Shown here: positions 18,663-27,424 of the stretch, in pieces | How the letters are laid out: each line of letters begins with the position of its first letter | Position numbering within the stretch: the stretch's first letter is position 1 | Assembly (NCBI RefSeq): GCF_014230055.1 | Contig: NZ_JACHVA010000139.1 | Coordinates: 32,553 to 96,552 of the forward strand | DNA from: Puniceicoccus vermicola | GTDB taxonomy: Bacteria > Verrucomicrobiota > Verrucomicrobiia > Opitutales > Puniceicoccaceae | Reading direction: 5' to 3' | DNA length: 64,000 nt | The notes under the pieces: generated by a model | The model's database searches: none | What the model was told of the DNA's origin: nothing | Seen by the model: the letters and a program-made list of their open reading frames with translations, nothing else | Made by a program: the position numbers and the translations under genes

Positions 18663-18995
18663 ATGTTCATCCCCCTTTCAGATTTGCTCTACCTATCTTC
18701 GGGGCAGGGCGATCCTTGGGTTCTGCTCCTCATGGGGCTGGGATTTGTTTTGTGCTATCCGGTTCAGATTCTCCAGTGGGCGCAGTCCAAGGGGTGGCTG
18801 GAGGTCGAGTGGAAGCATGTGATCCTCTTCTTCGGGGTAGTGCTGGGGCTCTATTTATTGGCCGCTTTTTTGGCAGTCGAGATTGGAGATGAAGAGCCAG
18901 CGCTGTGTTTGCTCGTGCCGTTGATCGTGCTAGCGCTGAAATTTGTGATTCATTGGGTCCTCTGGTTCACCGGTGTAGACAAGTGGCGGTATTGA
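18663..18995 (+). CDS. Small membrane protein of unknown function
   Basis: The protein has 110 residues from the ATG at 18663. Three hydrophobic helices are visible: WVLLLMGLGFVLCYPVQIL, VILFFGVVLGLYLLAAFLAV and LCLLVPLIVLALKFVIHWVL. Short charged loops separate them (SKGWLEVEWKH, EIGDEEPA). No family is recognised. It stands between the formamidase remnant and the adk homologue, and nothing near it suggests a role. Coding is supported by hydrophobic periodicity and lack of overlap with any other candidate. Confidence 0.6.
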   Translation: MFIPLSDLLYLSSGQGDPWVLLLMGLGFVLCYPVQILQWAQSKGWLEVEWKHVILFFGVVLGLYLLAAFLAVEIGDEEPALCLLVPLIVLALKFVIHWVLWFTGVDKWRY

Positions 18996-19177
18996 AAGGG
19001 TGGGTTCCTTTGCGGGGACGAGGCGTTTGGTGCACCTGAGAAGCGGAGAGAGCCCTTGGAATTAGGCGTGCTCATCGTCGTCGGGGAGGGCTGATTGGCG
19101 ATTAAATCGACAAGATCTGACAAGGATGCGCCCTTCCGCATTGCCTGTGGCGGGAGTTTTCCTCAACTTTGCGTGTA

Positions 19178-20377
19178 ATGAGTCCTCCTAATTCCTCTGC
19201 ATCCCCTCAGGTTCAGGACCTTGAGGTGAAAGATCCGCAAATTATTTTCGAGCGGGTCTGGTCCCAGCTCGAGGACGATATCGGGCAGGAAAACCTGATC
19301 TTTCCGAAAGAGATTTTCTGGCTCAACGGGTCGCCGGGAGCCGGTAAAGGCACGAATACCGGTTTCATTATGGAGACCCGGGATTTAACTGCGGACCCGA
19401 TTACCGTGAGCCAGTTGTTGAAGAGTCCGGAGGCCCGGAAGCGGATGGATGCTGGCCTGCTGGTCGGCGACCGCGAGGTGACCGAGTTGGTTCTTCGGCG
19501 TCTGCTCGATCCGGAGTATCAACACGGTGCGATTGTCGACGGTTTCCCGCGGACGAAGGTGCAGGTCGAGTGTGTGAAGCAGCTTTATGCAAAGCTGGAC
19601 GCTCTTCACCAAATGCATTTCGAAGGGACGAAGAGTTCTTTTCCCAAATGTCGGTTCCACATCATTGTGCTCTTCATTGACGAAGGGGAGAGCGTCAAGC
19701 GTCAGCTCAACCGAGGTCGTCAGGCGATTGTGCACAATGAGAAAGTGCGTGAGTCGGGAGTCGGTGAGGTTCGTGAAGTTCGCAAGACCGATTTGAATGA
19801 AGACGCCGCGCGCGGACGTTATCGGACTTTTAAGGAGATTACCTATCATGCACTTCGCGAGCTGCAGGAAGTCTTCCATTATCATTATATCGATGCGCAG
19901 GGTTCCCTGAAAGAGGTTCAGGACCGGATTATCGAGGAACTTCACTATCAGAGTTCGCTGGAACTTGATGAAGGGACCTATCGGAGGGTCGGGAGTTTGC
20001 CGATTGCTTCGAGCATGGCCATTCATGCCCGGCAGGAGCTGGTGGACCGTCTCGACTCCTATGAGGAGGGACAGAACGAATTGTTCGCGAAGGTGGTCGA
20101 GGATATTGAGAAGTATTTCCTGCCGATTATCAAACGCCATGCAATCTCGGGGATGGCTTTAATCAATACCGAGAACGAGATGTATCGGAACGATATGGCG
20201 ATTGCGATGTTGATCGATGTCTTCTCCGAGCGCGGTTTTCACGCCGTGGTCGATATCCGCAAGGAATCCGTGCCCGTGCGATTTGATCTGGAGACGGGAG
20301 AGGTGCATCTCAAGGAGAAGCGTATTTACCGGGTGCGGGTCAATTTTGGCGGTTCCGATATTCGTAAGGGACGCTGA
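19178..20377 (+). CDS. Adenylate kinase-like nucleoside monophosphate kinase with long C-terminal extension
   Basis: The protein has 399 residues from the ATG at 19178; an in-frame TTG lies nine bases earlier. The first 230 residues form an Adk-like kinase: P-loop [16 protein letters not shown]-binding [11 protein letters not shown], and LID-type [15 protein letters not shown]. The last 160-170 residues match no domain I recognise. They include an apparent helix [21 protein letters not shown] and a beta-rich end, [20 protein letters not shown]. Ordinary Adk is 180-220 residues. The kinase chemistry is likely, but the substrate and the role of the extension are unknown. Confidence 0.82.
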   Translation: MSPPNSSASPQVQDLEVKDPQIIFERVWSQLEDDIGQENLIFPKEIFWLNGSPGAGKGTNTGFIMETRDLTADPITVSQLLKSPEARKRMDAGLLVGDREVTELVLRRLLDPEYQHGAIVDGFPRTKVQVECVKQLYAKLDALHQMHFEGTKSSFPKCRFHIIVLFIDEGESVKRQLNRGRQAIVHNEKVRESGVGEVREVRKTDLNEDAARGRYRTFKEITYHALRELQEVFHYHYIDAQGSLKEVQDRIIEELHYQSSLELDEGTYRRVGSLPIASSMAIHARQELVDRLDSYEEGQNELFAKVVEDIEKYFLPIIKRHAISGMALINTENEMYRNDMAIAMLIDVFSERGFHAVVDIRKESVPVRFDLETGEVHLKEKRIYRVRVNFGGSDIRKGR

Positions 20378-20507
20378 CCCCGGAAATGGCTCGTTGAAGT
20401 GCTCGGCAGTGGCTGAGACTGGACGGTCAGCGCGGCGGGACTAAAGTAGTTGGCGTTTTTTCGAGTTTTTTATAGCGGATCAATGGGGACCTCGGCAGGG
20501 TAGTCGC

Positions 20508-21059
20508 ATGGAGTTTGATCTGCAGAAAGATTTGAAGTCGGTTCTTTTCTCGGCGGAGGAAATTCAGGCACGGGTAAAACAGTTGGCGCAGGAGGTGGAA
20601 GAAACCTGTGCGGGCGATGAGGTGACCGTCATCTCCATCATCAACGGAGCCATGATTTTCACGGCGGACCTGATTCGCCGCATCCGGCTGCCGCTCCGGC
20701 TCGATTGCATCCGCGCTTCCTCCTACGGGGATGAAACCCGGCCGACTCACGCTCCCAAGCTTTTAGACTCGGTGCGTCTCGACGTCGAGGGGCGGCATGT
20801 TCTCCTCGTCGATGACATTCTCGATACCGGAAACACTCTCAAAACCGTTCGCGACGAGATGCTCGAACGGAATCCGGCCTCGGTCAGGACTTGTGTTCTT
20901 TTGGATAAAAAGGCCCGTCGGGCCGTGGAGTTTGAAGCGGATCTAGTCGGATTCGTGATTCCCGACGAGTTTGTCGTCGGGTACGGCCTTGATTTCGCCG
21001 AGCGGTACCGCCACCTGCCTTGCATCGGAATTCTCAAGGAAGAGAATCAGAGCGTCTGA
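20508..21059 (+). CDS. hpt: Hypoxanthine phosphoribosyltransferase
   Basis: This purine-salvage enzyme transfers ribose-5-phosphate from PRPP to hypoxanthine or guanine. It has 183 residues, the family size. The PRPP loop reads [14 protein letters not shown]. The N-terminal [19 protein letters not shown] matches the family, and the flexible loop [10 protein letters not shown] and purine-contact [15 protein letters not shown] are present. It follows the adk homologue by 130 bp, possibly under its own promoter. Confidence 0.95.
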   Translation: MEFDLQKDLKSVLFSAEEIQARVKQLAQEVEETCAGDEVTVISIINGAMIFTADLIRRIRLPLRLDCIRASSYGDETRPTHAPKLLDSVRLDVEGRHVLLVDDILDTGNTLKTVRDEMLERNPASVRTCVLLDKKARRAVEFEADLVGFVIPDEFVVGYGLDFAERYRHLPCIGILKEENQSV

Positions 21060-21276
21060 GGCGATTCCTCAGGAAAACTGGATTTGGCCAGCGGCCGATT
21101 CCGGGAAGAAGCTGTCGCTCTTTCAATGAGAACGTTCTAAACCTCGAGCGATTCTGGATGGACTCGGTGGTTCGCTCAGGGGCGATGGGTTCCGTTTCGG
21201 GAGCCAAGTTCTGGTCCTGCTTTCCTCTTGTCAGAACGAAAAGGAATGCCTAGTTTTGCATTCTACGCTTTTCTAT

Positions 21277-21942
21277 ATGGCTTTCCCCCAGAAATCATCT
21301 CGTTCTGCCTTTACCCTGGTGGAGCTCCTCGTCGTCCTCGGTGTCATGGCTCTGTTTGTCGGTGTTTTTGCCACCGCTCTCCGGCCCGGTAGTCCGACTG
21401 TTGCCGTCGAAGGCGCGCAATCGCAGCTCGCCTCGCTTCTGACTCAGGCACGCGGGGTGGCGGTTTTGAAGAACGCTTCGACTAGACTCATCATTCATAA
21501 CGACAGTGCAGGGGACGATGACCGGTATCTTCGTTTCGCCGGAATTGTTTACGCAGTCGATACCAGCGTTCCTGCGGACGGGAAGATTGACGAATGGTGG
21601 CCAGCAACGGACGGGATTACATTACCGCAAGGTGTTTACGCTCGCATCGACGACTGGGGGAATATGGAAACGGGTTTTAATTTGGAGTATATTTCCGACA
21701 CTACGGAAGAATATGCTTACATCGAGTTTTACACCAACGGGACTGTGGCGAACGTCAGTGGCGGGCCGATAGGTTCCCCCATTTTAGCGGTCAGTACGGG
21801 TGAGCCCAATCCGAATGCCACTGGTGGGTTCGATGATCCAACGTTTAACGACGATAACGTGAGAGGCGCGATTGTTCGCCGCTACGGTTCGTTCGTCCTC
21901 TTGAATGAGCCCAACGCCTTTCCGACTGAGGTGCGGCCCTAG
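21277..21942 (+). CDS. Type II secretion/pilin-like pseudopilin (Verru_Chthon D-type)
   Basis: The protein has 221 residues from the ATG at 21277. A prepilin peptidase site SRSA-FTLVELLVVLGVMA lies near the N-terminus, with the usual Glu+5 and a hydrophobic helix. Ala replaces the common Gly at -1, as often happens in verrucomicrobial pseudopilins. The rest is a beta-rich GspH-like globular domain. It is the first of three consecutive pseudopilin genes resembling the Verru_Chthon cassette D-B-C order. It is probably an inner-membrane-anchored minor pilin. Confidence 0.83.
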   Translation: MAFPQKSSRSAFTLVELLVVLGVMALFVGVFATALRPGSPTVAVEGAQSQLASLLTQARGVAVLKNASTRLIIHNDSAGDDDRYLRFAGIVYAVDTSVPADGKIDEWWPATDGITLPQGVYARIDDWGNMETGFNLEYISDTTEEYAYIEFYTNGTVANVSGGPIGSPILAVSTGEPNPNATGGFDDPTFNDDNVRGAIVRRYGSFVLLNEPNAFPTEVRP

Positions 21943-21978
21943 TTTTTGTGGAGGCTGAATATGGTAGTTTGTCATTCC

Positions 21979-22533
21979 ATGTCTAATAGATCGAACAATT
22001 CTCAGCAGTCGGGCTTTTCGCTCGTAGAAGTCATTCTGGCCATTGGGGTATTTGCCCTCACGATTGTTGCCGTGATCGGTCTTCTTGGTCCCATCGCTCA
22101 GCAGGTTCGCGATTTGCAGGATACCAAGGTTGCGAACAGTCTGCCAGCTCCGATCCGCGAGGAGTTGAACCGGATTGGTTTTGAGTATTTCGTCGATGTG
22201 AAATCGGACGGGACCGCTCTCAAAGGTGTGTTTCCGACTGTGCTGTTTGGGACGATGGATGGATCGCGTGTGATTGGTTATACTGCTCTCGACGGCACGG
22301 TGATCACGCGGGACGGCAATTCGCCTCCGGGAATTCCCGAAGACGAGCGCTATTTTCTGATCGAATTAACGGCTGCCACTGGCAATCTCAATTACAACGA
22401 CGGGGATGCGCATGTGGCGTTCCAAGTGGACATCTCTTGGCCTTATCGTTTGCCGGATGGATCCACGGTCCAACCAGAGGATCGCAAAAACTTTGAGTAT
22501 TTCACCGCAATTGTTGTTGGAGAACCTTTCTGA
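21979..22533 (+). CDS. Pseudopilin, PilV-like (Verru_Chthon B-type)
   Basis: The protein has 184 residues. The N-terminus SNRSNNSQQSG-FSLVEVILAIG is a canonical prepilin processing site with Glu+5, followed by the helix VFALTIVAVIGLL. The chosen ATG at 21979 gives a leader of 11 residues; an in-frame ATG at 21961 would give a longer one. The C-terminal half includes VAFQVDISWPYRLP, a motif of PilV/GspI-like proteins in this phylum. Its stop shares one base with the next start, so the genes are coupled. Confidence 0.82.
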   Translation: MSNRSNNSQQSGFSLVEVILAIGVFALTIVAVIGLLGPIAQQVRDLQDTKVANSLPAPIREELNRIGFEYFVDVKSDGTALKGVFPTVLFGTMDGSRVIGYTALDGTVITRDGNSPPGIPEDERYFLIELTAATGNLNYNDGDAHVAFQVDISWPYRLPDGSTVQPEDRKNFEYFTAIVVGEPF

Positions 22534-23450
22534 TGAAAAAACGAGCTACCCAAGGCTTTACCCTAATCGAACTTCTCGTCGCATCGGGTGTTACTGCTAT
22601 CATCGTTGGACTGATGATCACGATGGTGAGCAATTTGCTCACTGCGTACAACCGGAGCAGCGGAGCTCTTTCGGCTCAGAGTCAGGCGGGATTCGTCCTC
22701 GACCAGCTGACGACAGAATTGGAAAGCCTAGTGGTGAGGAATACCGGCGATGTTATGCTTGCGGCGACGATCAGGGGGGGCACACAGACCGGCAAGGAAT
22801 GGGGGCGTTCGGCCAAGCCGGCGGGGACTTCTTTGGTAATTCCCACAGAAGCGGATCCTGCAGGGGCACTAACTCCCATTGAAGATCTTCGCTTCGGAGT
22901 CGGTGGGGTATGGTTGCGGTTTTTTACGAGCGCACCGACCCTTTCCGGTGATCCAAATGGCGGAGTGCGGGCGGTTGGCTACCGGATGGAACTGGATAGA
23001 GTTACCTCGGCGGAGGATGCTCCGATTCAGTATATGCTCTATCGCGGTGAGGTCCGGGCTCAAGATACATTCAATCAAGGATACGATTTGAGTCCGGGAA
23101 GTGGAGATTACACGGCTGAAGTCGTTTTGTTGAACCCGGGTGACGACCAGATTATTGCCGGCAATGTAGTCGATTTCGGTGTTCGTTTGTATGACACCAA
23201 TTCGGACCGTGAGAGAGAACTTGTCTTTCCTCTGAATTCCGGGGATACGAGCTATCTGGCTAGTGGAACGGGTACGGAGAAATATCCTCGTTCGGTGGAG
23301 GTGATGGTGAGAATATTGACACCGGAAGGAGTCCGATTGGTGGATGCAATGCGTAGTGGTAATTTGACTGGCCAAGATTGGTGGACAGTAGTTAATCAGA
23401 ATTCCTCAGTATTCTCCAGGATGATCAATATTCCCTCGCGTCCGCTCTGA
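22533..23450 (+). CDS. Pseudopilin, PilW-like (Verru_Chthon C-type)
   Basis: The protein has 305 residues. A short leader MKKRATQG precedes FTLIELLVASGVTAIIVGLM. A long beta-rich domain with LRFFTSAPTL and PRSVEVMVRILTPEGVRLVDA follows. It resembles GspJ/PilW-type minor pseudopilins and the C member of the Verru_Chthon cassette. The cassette's large A protein would be expected next, but 23451 onward is a GIY-YIG repeat region, so A is missing here. Confidence 0.82.
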   Translation: MKKRATQGFTLIELLVASGVTAIIVGLMITMVSNLLTAYNRSSGALSAQSQAGFVLDQLTTELESLVVRNTGDVMLAATIRGGTQTGKEWGRSAKPAGTSLVIPTEADPAGALTPIEDLRFGVGGVWLRFFTSAPTLSGDPNGGVRAVGYRMELDRVTSAEDAPIQYMLYRGEVRAQDTFNQGYDLSPGSGDYTAEVVLLNPGDDQIIAGNVVDFGVRLYDTNSDRERELVFPLNSGDTSYLASGTGTEKYPRSVEVMVRILTPEGVRLVDAMRSGNLTGQDWWTVVNQNSSVFSRMINIPSRPL

Positions 23451-23499
23451 GCGGGTTGATTTCCCGAATCCGGGTGTCGTAATCCGGGGTTGGGTCAGT

Positions 23500-23523
23500 C
23501 CAGCCGTCCATCGGGCTGGTTTT
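23500..23523 (+). terminator. Possible terminator of the pseudopilin operon
   Basis: CCAGCC..GGCTGG with four following T lies 50 bp after the last pseudopilin. The U tract is short. Confidence 0.45.
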
Positions 23524-23549
23524 CGTGGCAGCTGTCGCTCTAGCGAATT

Positions 23550-23804
23550 TCAGAAGTGATTTTTCGTAAAAGCTCGGCCCGATCCGCTCTTCAAATATTT
23601 TTCAAAAGTCCTCGCTTTCGCTGGGTCTCGGAAACTGATGGCGGTTTCAATGAACCATGGCCGAAATTTTGCGGTGTGTGGAACTGCGCCTTGATTGTGC
23701 TTGTTCAGGCGTGCCGGTAAATCTTCGGTGCATCCGGTGTAGTGAATCTCGGAGTGGTTCTCGCTCCTAAGAATATAGACGTATGTGAATTTTGGAGCTG
23801 GCAT
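23550..23804 (-). CDS. GIY-YIG nuclease superfamily protein, copy 1
   Basis: The protein has 84 residues, a complete small GIY-YIG domain of the UPF0213/YhbQ type. It has FTYVYILRS, then HYTGCTEDLPARLNKHN with the catalytic Tyr/Arg region, and KARTFEKYLKSGSGRAF near the end. YTG replaces the usual YIG, which is common. It differs from copy 2 by only a few residues (EIHY versus EVHY, DPAKART versus DLAKARA, TKNHF versus ARRHF). Such stand-alone domains are suspected DNA nucleases of unknown physiological role. Confidence 0.88.
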   Translation of the reverse strand: MPAPKFTYVYILRSENHSEIHYTGCTEDLPARLNKHNQGAVPHTAKFRPWFIETAISFRDPAKARTFEKYLKSGSGRAFTKNHF

Positions 23805-23912
23805 GCCAAGCCGTAGCTGAAGCCACTCTTGAAATTTCGATGCGGAAAGCCCGCCGCCGTCTTCCGGACTCTGGCGTGGCAGCCTTCGCTTGCGCTGTCG
23901 CTTTAGCGAATT

Positions 23913-24167
23913 TCAGAAGTGTCTTCTGGCGAAAGCTCGGCCCGATCCGCTCTTCAAATATTTTTCAAAAGCCCTCGCTTTCGCTAGGTCTCGGAAACTG
24001 ATCGCGGTTTCAATGAACCATGGCCGAAATTTTGCGGTGTGTGGAACTGCGCCTTGATTGTGCTTGTTCAGGCGTGCCGGTAAATCTTCGGTGCATCCGG
24101 TGTAGTGAACCTCGGAGTGGTTCTCGCTCCTAAGAATATAGACGTATGTGAATTTTTGAGCTGGCAT
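23913..24167 (-). CDS. GIY-YIG nuclease superfamily protein, copy 2
   Basis: The protein has 84 residues, is nearly identical to copy 1 and lies 363 bp upstream of it in transcription order. MPAQKFTYVYILRS and YTGCTEDLPARL are intact, so both copies could be active. Its reading direction is the same as tRNA-Cys, which begins about 110 bp further upstream. The high identity means the duplication is recent. Confidence 0.88.
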   Translation of the reverse strand: MPAQKFTYVYILRSENHSEVHYTGCTEDLPARLNKHNQGAVPHTAKFRPWFIETAISFRDLAKARAFEKYLKSGSGRAFARRHF

Positions 24168-24276
24168 GCCAAGCCGTAGCTGAAGCGACTCTTGAAATTT
24201 CGATGTGGAAAGCCCGCCGCCGTCTTCCGGACTCTGGCGTGGCAGCCTTCGCTTGCGCTGTCGCTTTAGCGAAGGC

Positions 24277-24351
24277 TGGAGGCGCGGGACGGAATCGAAC
24301 CGTCGAATAGAGGATTTGCAGTCCCCGGCCTTACCACTTGGCTACCGCGCC
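24277..24351 (-). tRNA. tRNA-Cys(GCA)
   Basis: This is a 75-nt tRNA on the minus strand. Acceptor GGCGCGG pairs with CCGCGCC. The anticodon arm GGGGA-CTGCAAA-TCCTC has anticodon GCA. The T-arm is GACGG-TTCGATT-CCGTC. Discriminator U73, the Cys identity base, and an encoded CCA are present. Confidence 0.95.
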
Positions 24352-24394
24352 GTCACAAAGTAGAAGAGCCTTGCGGGAATTTCCTCAATGACAA

Positions 24395-24443
24395 GAAAAA
24401 AGGCCCAGAGAGTTTGATGGGCGACACGGAATCTCGCCGGGCC
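24395..24443 (-). terminator. Probable terminator of the fasciclin gene
   Basis: On the minus strand GGCCC..GGGCC with an adjoining GAGA/TCTC helix is followed by six T, 30-75 bp past the stop codon. The stem is imperfect. Confidence 0.5.
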
Positions 24444-24473
24444 CCCTTGGCTATTGGTCTCCGGACGGGTCGG

Positions 24474-25022
24474 TTAAAAGGAAAAATCCGGCGGGAGGAG
24501 GACTTCGTCGATCTTTTGGATCAATCCGTTGGTGGTTTCGATGCCGGCATCGATAAACTGGGCGCCATTGATCGAGATGTCATTCTCCGCCACGTTGATG
24601 GTTACTGCCGATCCTTCGATGGATTTCAGCGAGCCTAGCTGAAACGACTCAGCGTATTCCTCTTGGGGCGCGATGTGGTAGAGTAGCAAAGCGACGAGAG
24701 CGTCGCGGTTCCGTGGCTTGAGAAGGGCGCGGATCGTGCCGTCCGGTAAGGACATAAAGGCAGCGTCCGTAGGGGCGAAAAGGGTGATGTGGTCGGCGTT
24801 GTTGAAGGATTCGGATAGGTTGGCCGCTTTAATCAAGGTAAACAAAATCTCCAAATCCTCCGTTCCTGAGAGGGTCTCGATCATTCCTGATCCGATCGGG
24901 GTCGCGGAGTCCAGAGTCTCGGCGGAAGGAGTAAGGTCGGCGGGAGCCGGGGCTTTCCCTGCCTCGCCAAAATGGGAAAGGATGACCAGAGGAACAAGGA
25001 GGAGACCAGTGCAACGGTTCAT
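24474..25022 (-). CDS. Secreted fasciclin-domain protein
   Basis: The protein has 182 residues. A signal peptide (MNRCTGLLLVPLVILSHFGEA) precedes one FAS1 domain. Its two conserved boxes are HITLFAPTDAAFMSLPDGT and the C-terminal INGAQFIDAGIETTNGLIQKIDEVLLP. FAS1 domains mediate adhesion and protein-protein contact outside the cell. It lies next to the TonB operon on the same strand but 130 bp downstream of it, and may be a separate unit. Confidence 0.92.
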   Translation of the reverse strand: MNRCTGLLLVPLVILSHFGEAGKAPAPADLTPSAETLDSATPIGSGMIETLSGTEDLEILFTLIKAANLSESFNNADHITLFAPTDAAFMSLPDGTIRALLKPRNRDALVALLLYHIAPQEEYAESFQLGSLKSIEGSAVTINVAENDISINGAQFIDAGIETTNGLIQKIDEVLLPPDFSF

Positions 25023-25150
25023 GGCAAAATATTCTTGGAAGATGCGGCGAACGAGGTGAATGCAGCAGAGAATATCATCTACTGGCTGCGAGTATAGCCT
25101 AAACTGGTCCCGAATTGGCGAAGGGGAGCGGACGTCAGTCGAGGTTCGGC

Positions 25151-26008
25151 TTAGGGGGCTACAGTGTTGCGGAAGGGAATCTCGTAGGTCCGGACTGCTT
25201 GAGCGGGAGGGCGGTCGACACGGGTCACGGTGCGAAACACTTGGAGGACTGATTGGTCGAAGAGGGAGTTGCCGGAGGAGCGGACAATGCGGGCGTTGGA
25301 AAGAGTCCCATCCCGGTTGACGCGGAAGCTCGCCACGGCGCGTAGTTCGCGTCCAGAGAGGCTGGGCGGGCGAATCCAGGCTGCGTTGAGGCGGGCTACG
25401 AGTGCTTCGCCATAGGTTGCGATCACGCGTTGTTCTGCTGCGCTCAGTCCTGCGGCAAGGCTGCGATCCGAGCTCGCGAGGAGGTCGTCGAGGCTGCTGC
25501 TGTCAAAACGGATATCGGGGACGTCGACGGGTCGGGGCCGGGGCGCTGGCTGAACCTTGCGGGTTGGCTCTGGTTTTCCTTGTTGTTTGATGAACTCCTC
25601 GTAGGAAATTTTTTTGGGCTTGGGCTCGGGTTTTGGTTCGGGCTTGGGTTCCGGTTTGGGTTCTGGCGGCTTCGGTTTCGGCTTGGGTTCCGGTTTTGGC
25701 TTGGGTTTGGGCTCCGGCGGTTTCGGAGGAGTGTTTTTCGGCCTCGATGCCTTGAGGGCATCCGCGGGCATGAGGATCAAGGACGAGAGATCGAGGTCCA
25801 GCGGCTCATCTTGGATTTTTTTCTTCTGGTTCTGGTCCTCGATGGTTTGTTGCGGGGGAGGGGGCATCGGGGGCGGTGGACTCCCGGCCATTTGCACGGC
25901 TTTGATTTCCTCTTCGCAGGAAACTAGTGAGACCACGAGGATAAGCAGCAGTAGCCCGGCATGGGTCCCGGAGACCCATTTCAAAACCTTTTTGTAGAGC
26001 GGGCTCAT
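25151..26008 (-). CDS. TonB-like energy transducer
   Basis: The protein has 285 residues from the ATG at 26008. An N-terminal anchor VSGTHAGLLLLILVVSL is followed directly by VSCEEE, which fits a lipobox. A long Pro/Lys/Glu linker (PKPKPEPKPKPKPPEPKPEP type, about residues 100-150) can span the periplasm. A C-terminal TonB/TolA-like domain contains NAAWIRPPSLSGRELRAVAS. It would couple the proton motive force via ExbB/ExbD to an outer-membrane receptor or to Pal. It is the third gene of the exbB-exbD operon. Confidence 0.85.
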   Translation of the reverse strand: MSPLYKKVLKWVSGTHAGLLLLILVVSLVSCEEEIKAVQMAGSPPPPMPPPPQQTIEDQNQKKKIQDEPLDLDLSSLILMPADALKASRPKNTPPKPPEPKPKPKPEPKPKPKPPEPKPEPKPEPKPEPKPKKISYEEFIKQQGKPEPTRKVQPAPRPRPVDVPDIRFDSSSLDDLLASSDRSLAAGLSAAEQRVIATYGEALVARLNAAWIRPPSLSGRELRAVASFRVNRDGTLSNARIVRSSGNSLFDQSVLQVFRTVTRVDRPPAQAVRTYEIPFRNTVAP

Positions 26009-26040
26009 TGCTGCAAAGAAAGCAAAAATTGAGGAGGGGC

Positions 26041-26451
26041 TCAACCTTCTGCGTAAGAAACAACGACTCGCGTGAGTCCGAGGTTGCGCAGGATGTCCAG
26101 CACCTCGGCGACACTGCCGTACCGCACTTCACGATCTCCCCGGACGATAAAGATCCGGTCGTTCGTGTAGCCGCTGAGGATCTGCGAGAGGGCTTCTGTG
26201 TCGACCGCTTCGTTGCCGAAGAAGTAAGTGCCCTCACTGTTGATTGAGATCTGCACCGGATCCTGAGGTGCCTCGCGGACGATCTCTTCCGACTGGACGA
26301 GGCTCGGTAATTGAACTTCTACCGGTTGCTCCAGCAGGGGCGTGGTGATGATGAAGATGATGAGAAGGGCGAAGGCGAGATCGAGCAGTGGGGTGACGTT
26401 GATCTCCGACATTGCGCCGAGTTCGCGCTTGCTCTGAAAGCGTCTTGCCAC
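26041..26451 (-). CDS. exbD: Biopolymer transport protein ExbD/TolR family
   Basis: The protein has 136 residues with one membrane helix (LLDLAFALLIIFIITTPLL) carrying the essential Asp of the family in INVTPLLDLAF. The periplasmic domain ends with IFIVRGDREVRYGSVAEVLDI. It forms the proton-driven stator with ExbB. It lies 12 bp after exbB and 32 bp before the tonB-like gene. Confidence 0.93.
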   Translation of the reverse strand: MARRFQSKRELGAMSEINVTPLLDLAFALLIIFIITTPLLEQPVEVQLPSLVQSEEIVREAPQDPVQISINSEGTYFFGNEAVDTEALSQILSGYTNDRIFIVRGDREVRYGSVAEVLDILRNLGLTRVVVSYAEG

Positions 26452-26463
26452 GGTCGTCTCAGT

Positions 26464-27150
26464 TTAGCGGGATTCAAGTTCGAGGCGGTCGGCCACGGAA
26501 CTTGCAAAATTTTCCAACTCCATCGTCATCCGGCGGACCCGGGCGAGGAGATAGTTGTAGCCGAAAACGGAAGGGATCGCCACTCCGAGTCCGGCGACGG
26601 TGGTGAGGAGCGCGCCCGAGACCCCTGGAGCCAAACTCTTGAGGGTGGCGGAGCCCGCCAGTGCCACGCCCCCAAACGAGTCCATGACCCCCCAAACGGT
26701 TCCGAGGAGGCCCAGAAATGGGGCGCCAGTCACAATCGTAGCCAACATGACCATCTTGCCTTCGTAGTTCACGGTCTCCCGGGCGATTACGCGCTGGAGA
26801 GCGTTCTCCACTTGGTTCATACGCTTCGGATGTTCGCTCTCGGTGGCCCCATCCCAGCGGTAGAATGCCTGGATCGCCGCGACAACCAGTGTGGCGTACG
26901 GGTTTTTCCGCGTTTGCAAGGTAGTCAGGTCGAGATCGATGAGGGGCTGTCCACGGTTGAGCGACTGTTCGAAGCGGAGATTGCCCGAGCGAATTCGGTT
27001 CAACTCGAAGCCCTTGGCGATCATGACCGTCCAGGCCACGACGCTCCCAATTGCCAACAGGATGATGATCCCTTGCCCGGCTAGGTTGGAAAGGAAAAAG
27101 TAAGTGAAGACCGACGGATCGGCAGCGGCGAGAAATTCAGTGGCGATCAT
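26464..27150 (-). CDS. exbB: MotA/TolQ/ExbB proton channel family protein
   Basis: The protein has 228 residues with three membrane helices. The family region GAPFLGLLGTVWGVMDSFGG and the final helix with LTTVAGLGVAIPSVFGYNYL, including the polar Thr residues that line the proton path, are present. It is the first gene of the exbB-exbD-tonB operon. The 274-bp gap to the divergent sugar-kinase gene must hold both promoters; it contains a CGCAgatTGCGC-like short palindrome near 27345 and no gene. Confidence 0.93.
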   Translation of the reverse strand: MIATEFLAAADPSVFTYFFLSNLAGQGIIILLAIGSVVAWTVMIAKGFELNRIRSGNLRFEQSLNRGQPLIDLDLTTLQTRKNPYATLVVAAIQAFYRWDGATESEHPKRMNQVENALQRVIARETVNYEGKMVMLATIVTGAPFLGLLGTVWGVMDSFGGVALAGSATLKSLAPGVSGALLTTVAGLGVAIPSVFGYNYLLARVRRMTMELENFASSVADRLELESR

Positions 27151-27424
27151 TGTGGAAAGGCTCTTCGAGTGGATATGGCAATGCCTGCCCCGGGCTCAAC
27201 TGTAAATTCTTCACAGAGCGATAATTTGCAGGGAAATCGATCGGCAGGCGTCCCAGCTTTCCCGTTTTTTGCCCGAATGGGTCTCAGGAGAGGGCGGAAA
27301 TTTGATTAGAATCGCTGGAGTCATCGTTGAATATTTTTAATTGTATGCGCAGATGCGCAAAAATCGGTAAGGGAGTGAGGGGAAATGAGTTGCCGGACGA
27401 TGGCGGATTCGCTTTGTTCGCGAG

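Larger units (their letters stand above)
23537..24262. repeat. 363-bp tandem duplication carrying a GIY-YIG gene
   Basis: Two copies, about 23537-23899 and 23900-24262, match over nearly their whole length with an offset of 363 bp. Each ends with AGCCTTCGCTTGCGCTGTCG and a TTTAGCGAA. In the second copy this becomes a perfect 10-bp hairpin, AGCCTTCGCT..AGCGAAGGCT (24244-24277), which touches the CCA end of tRNA-Cys. Confidence 0.9.
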
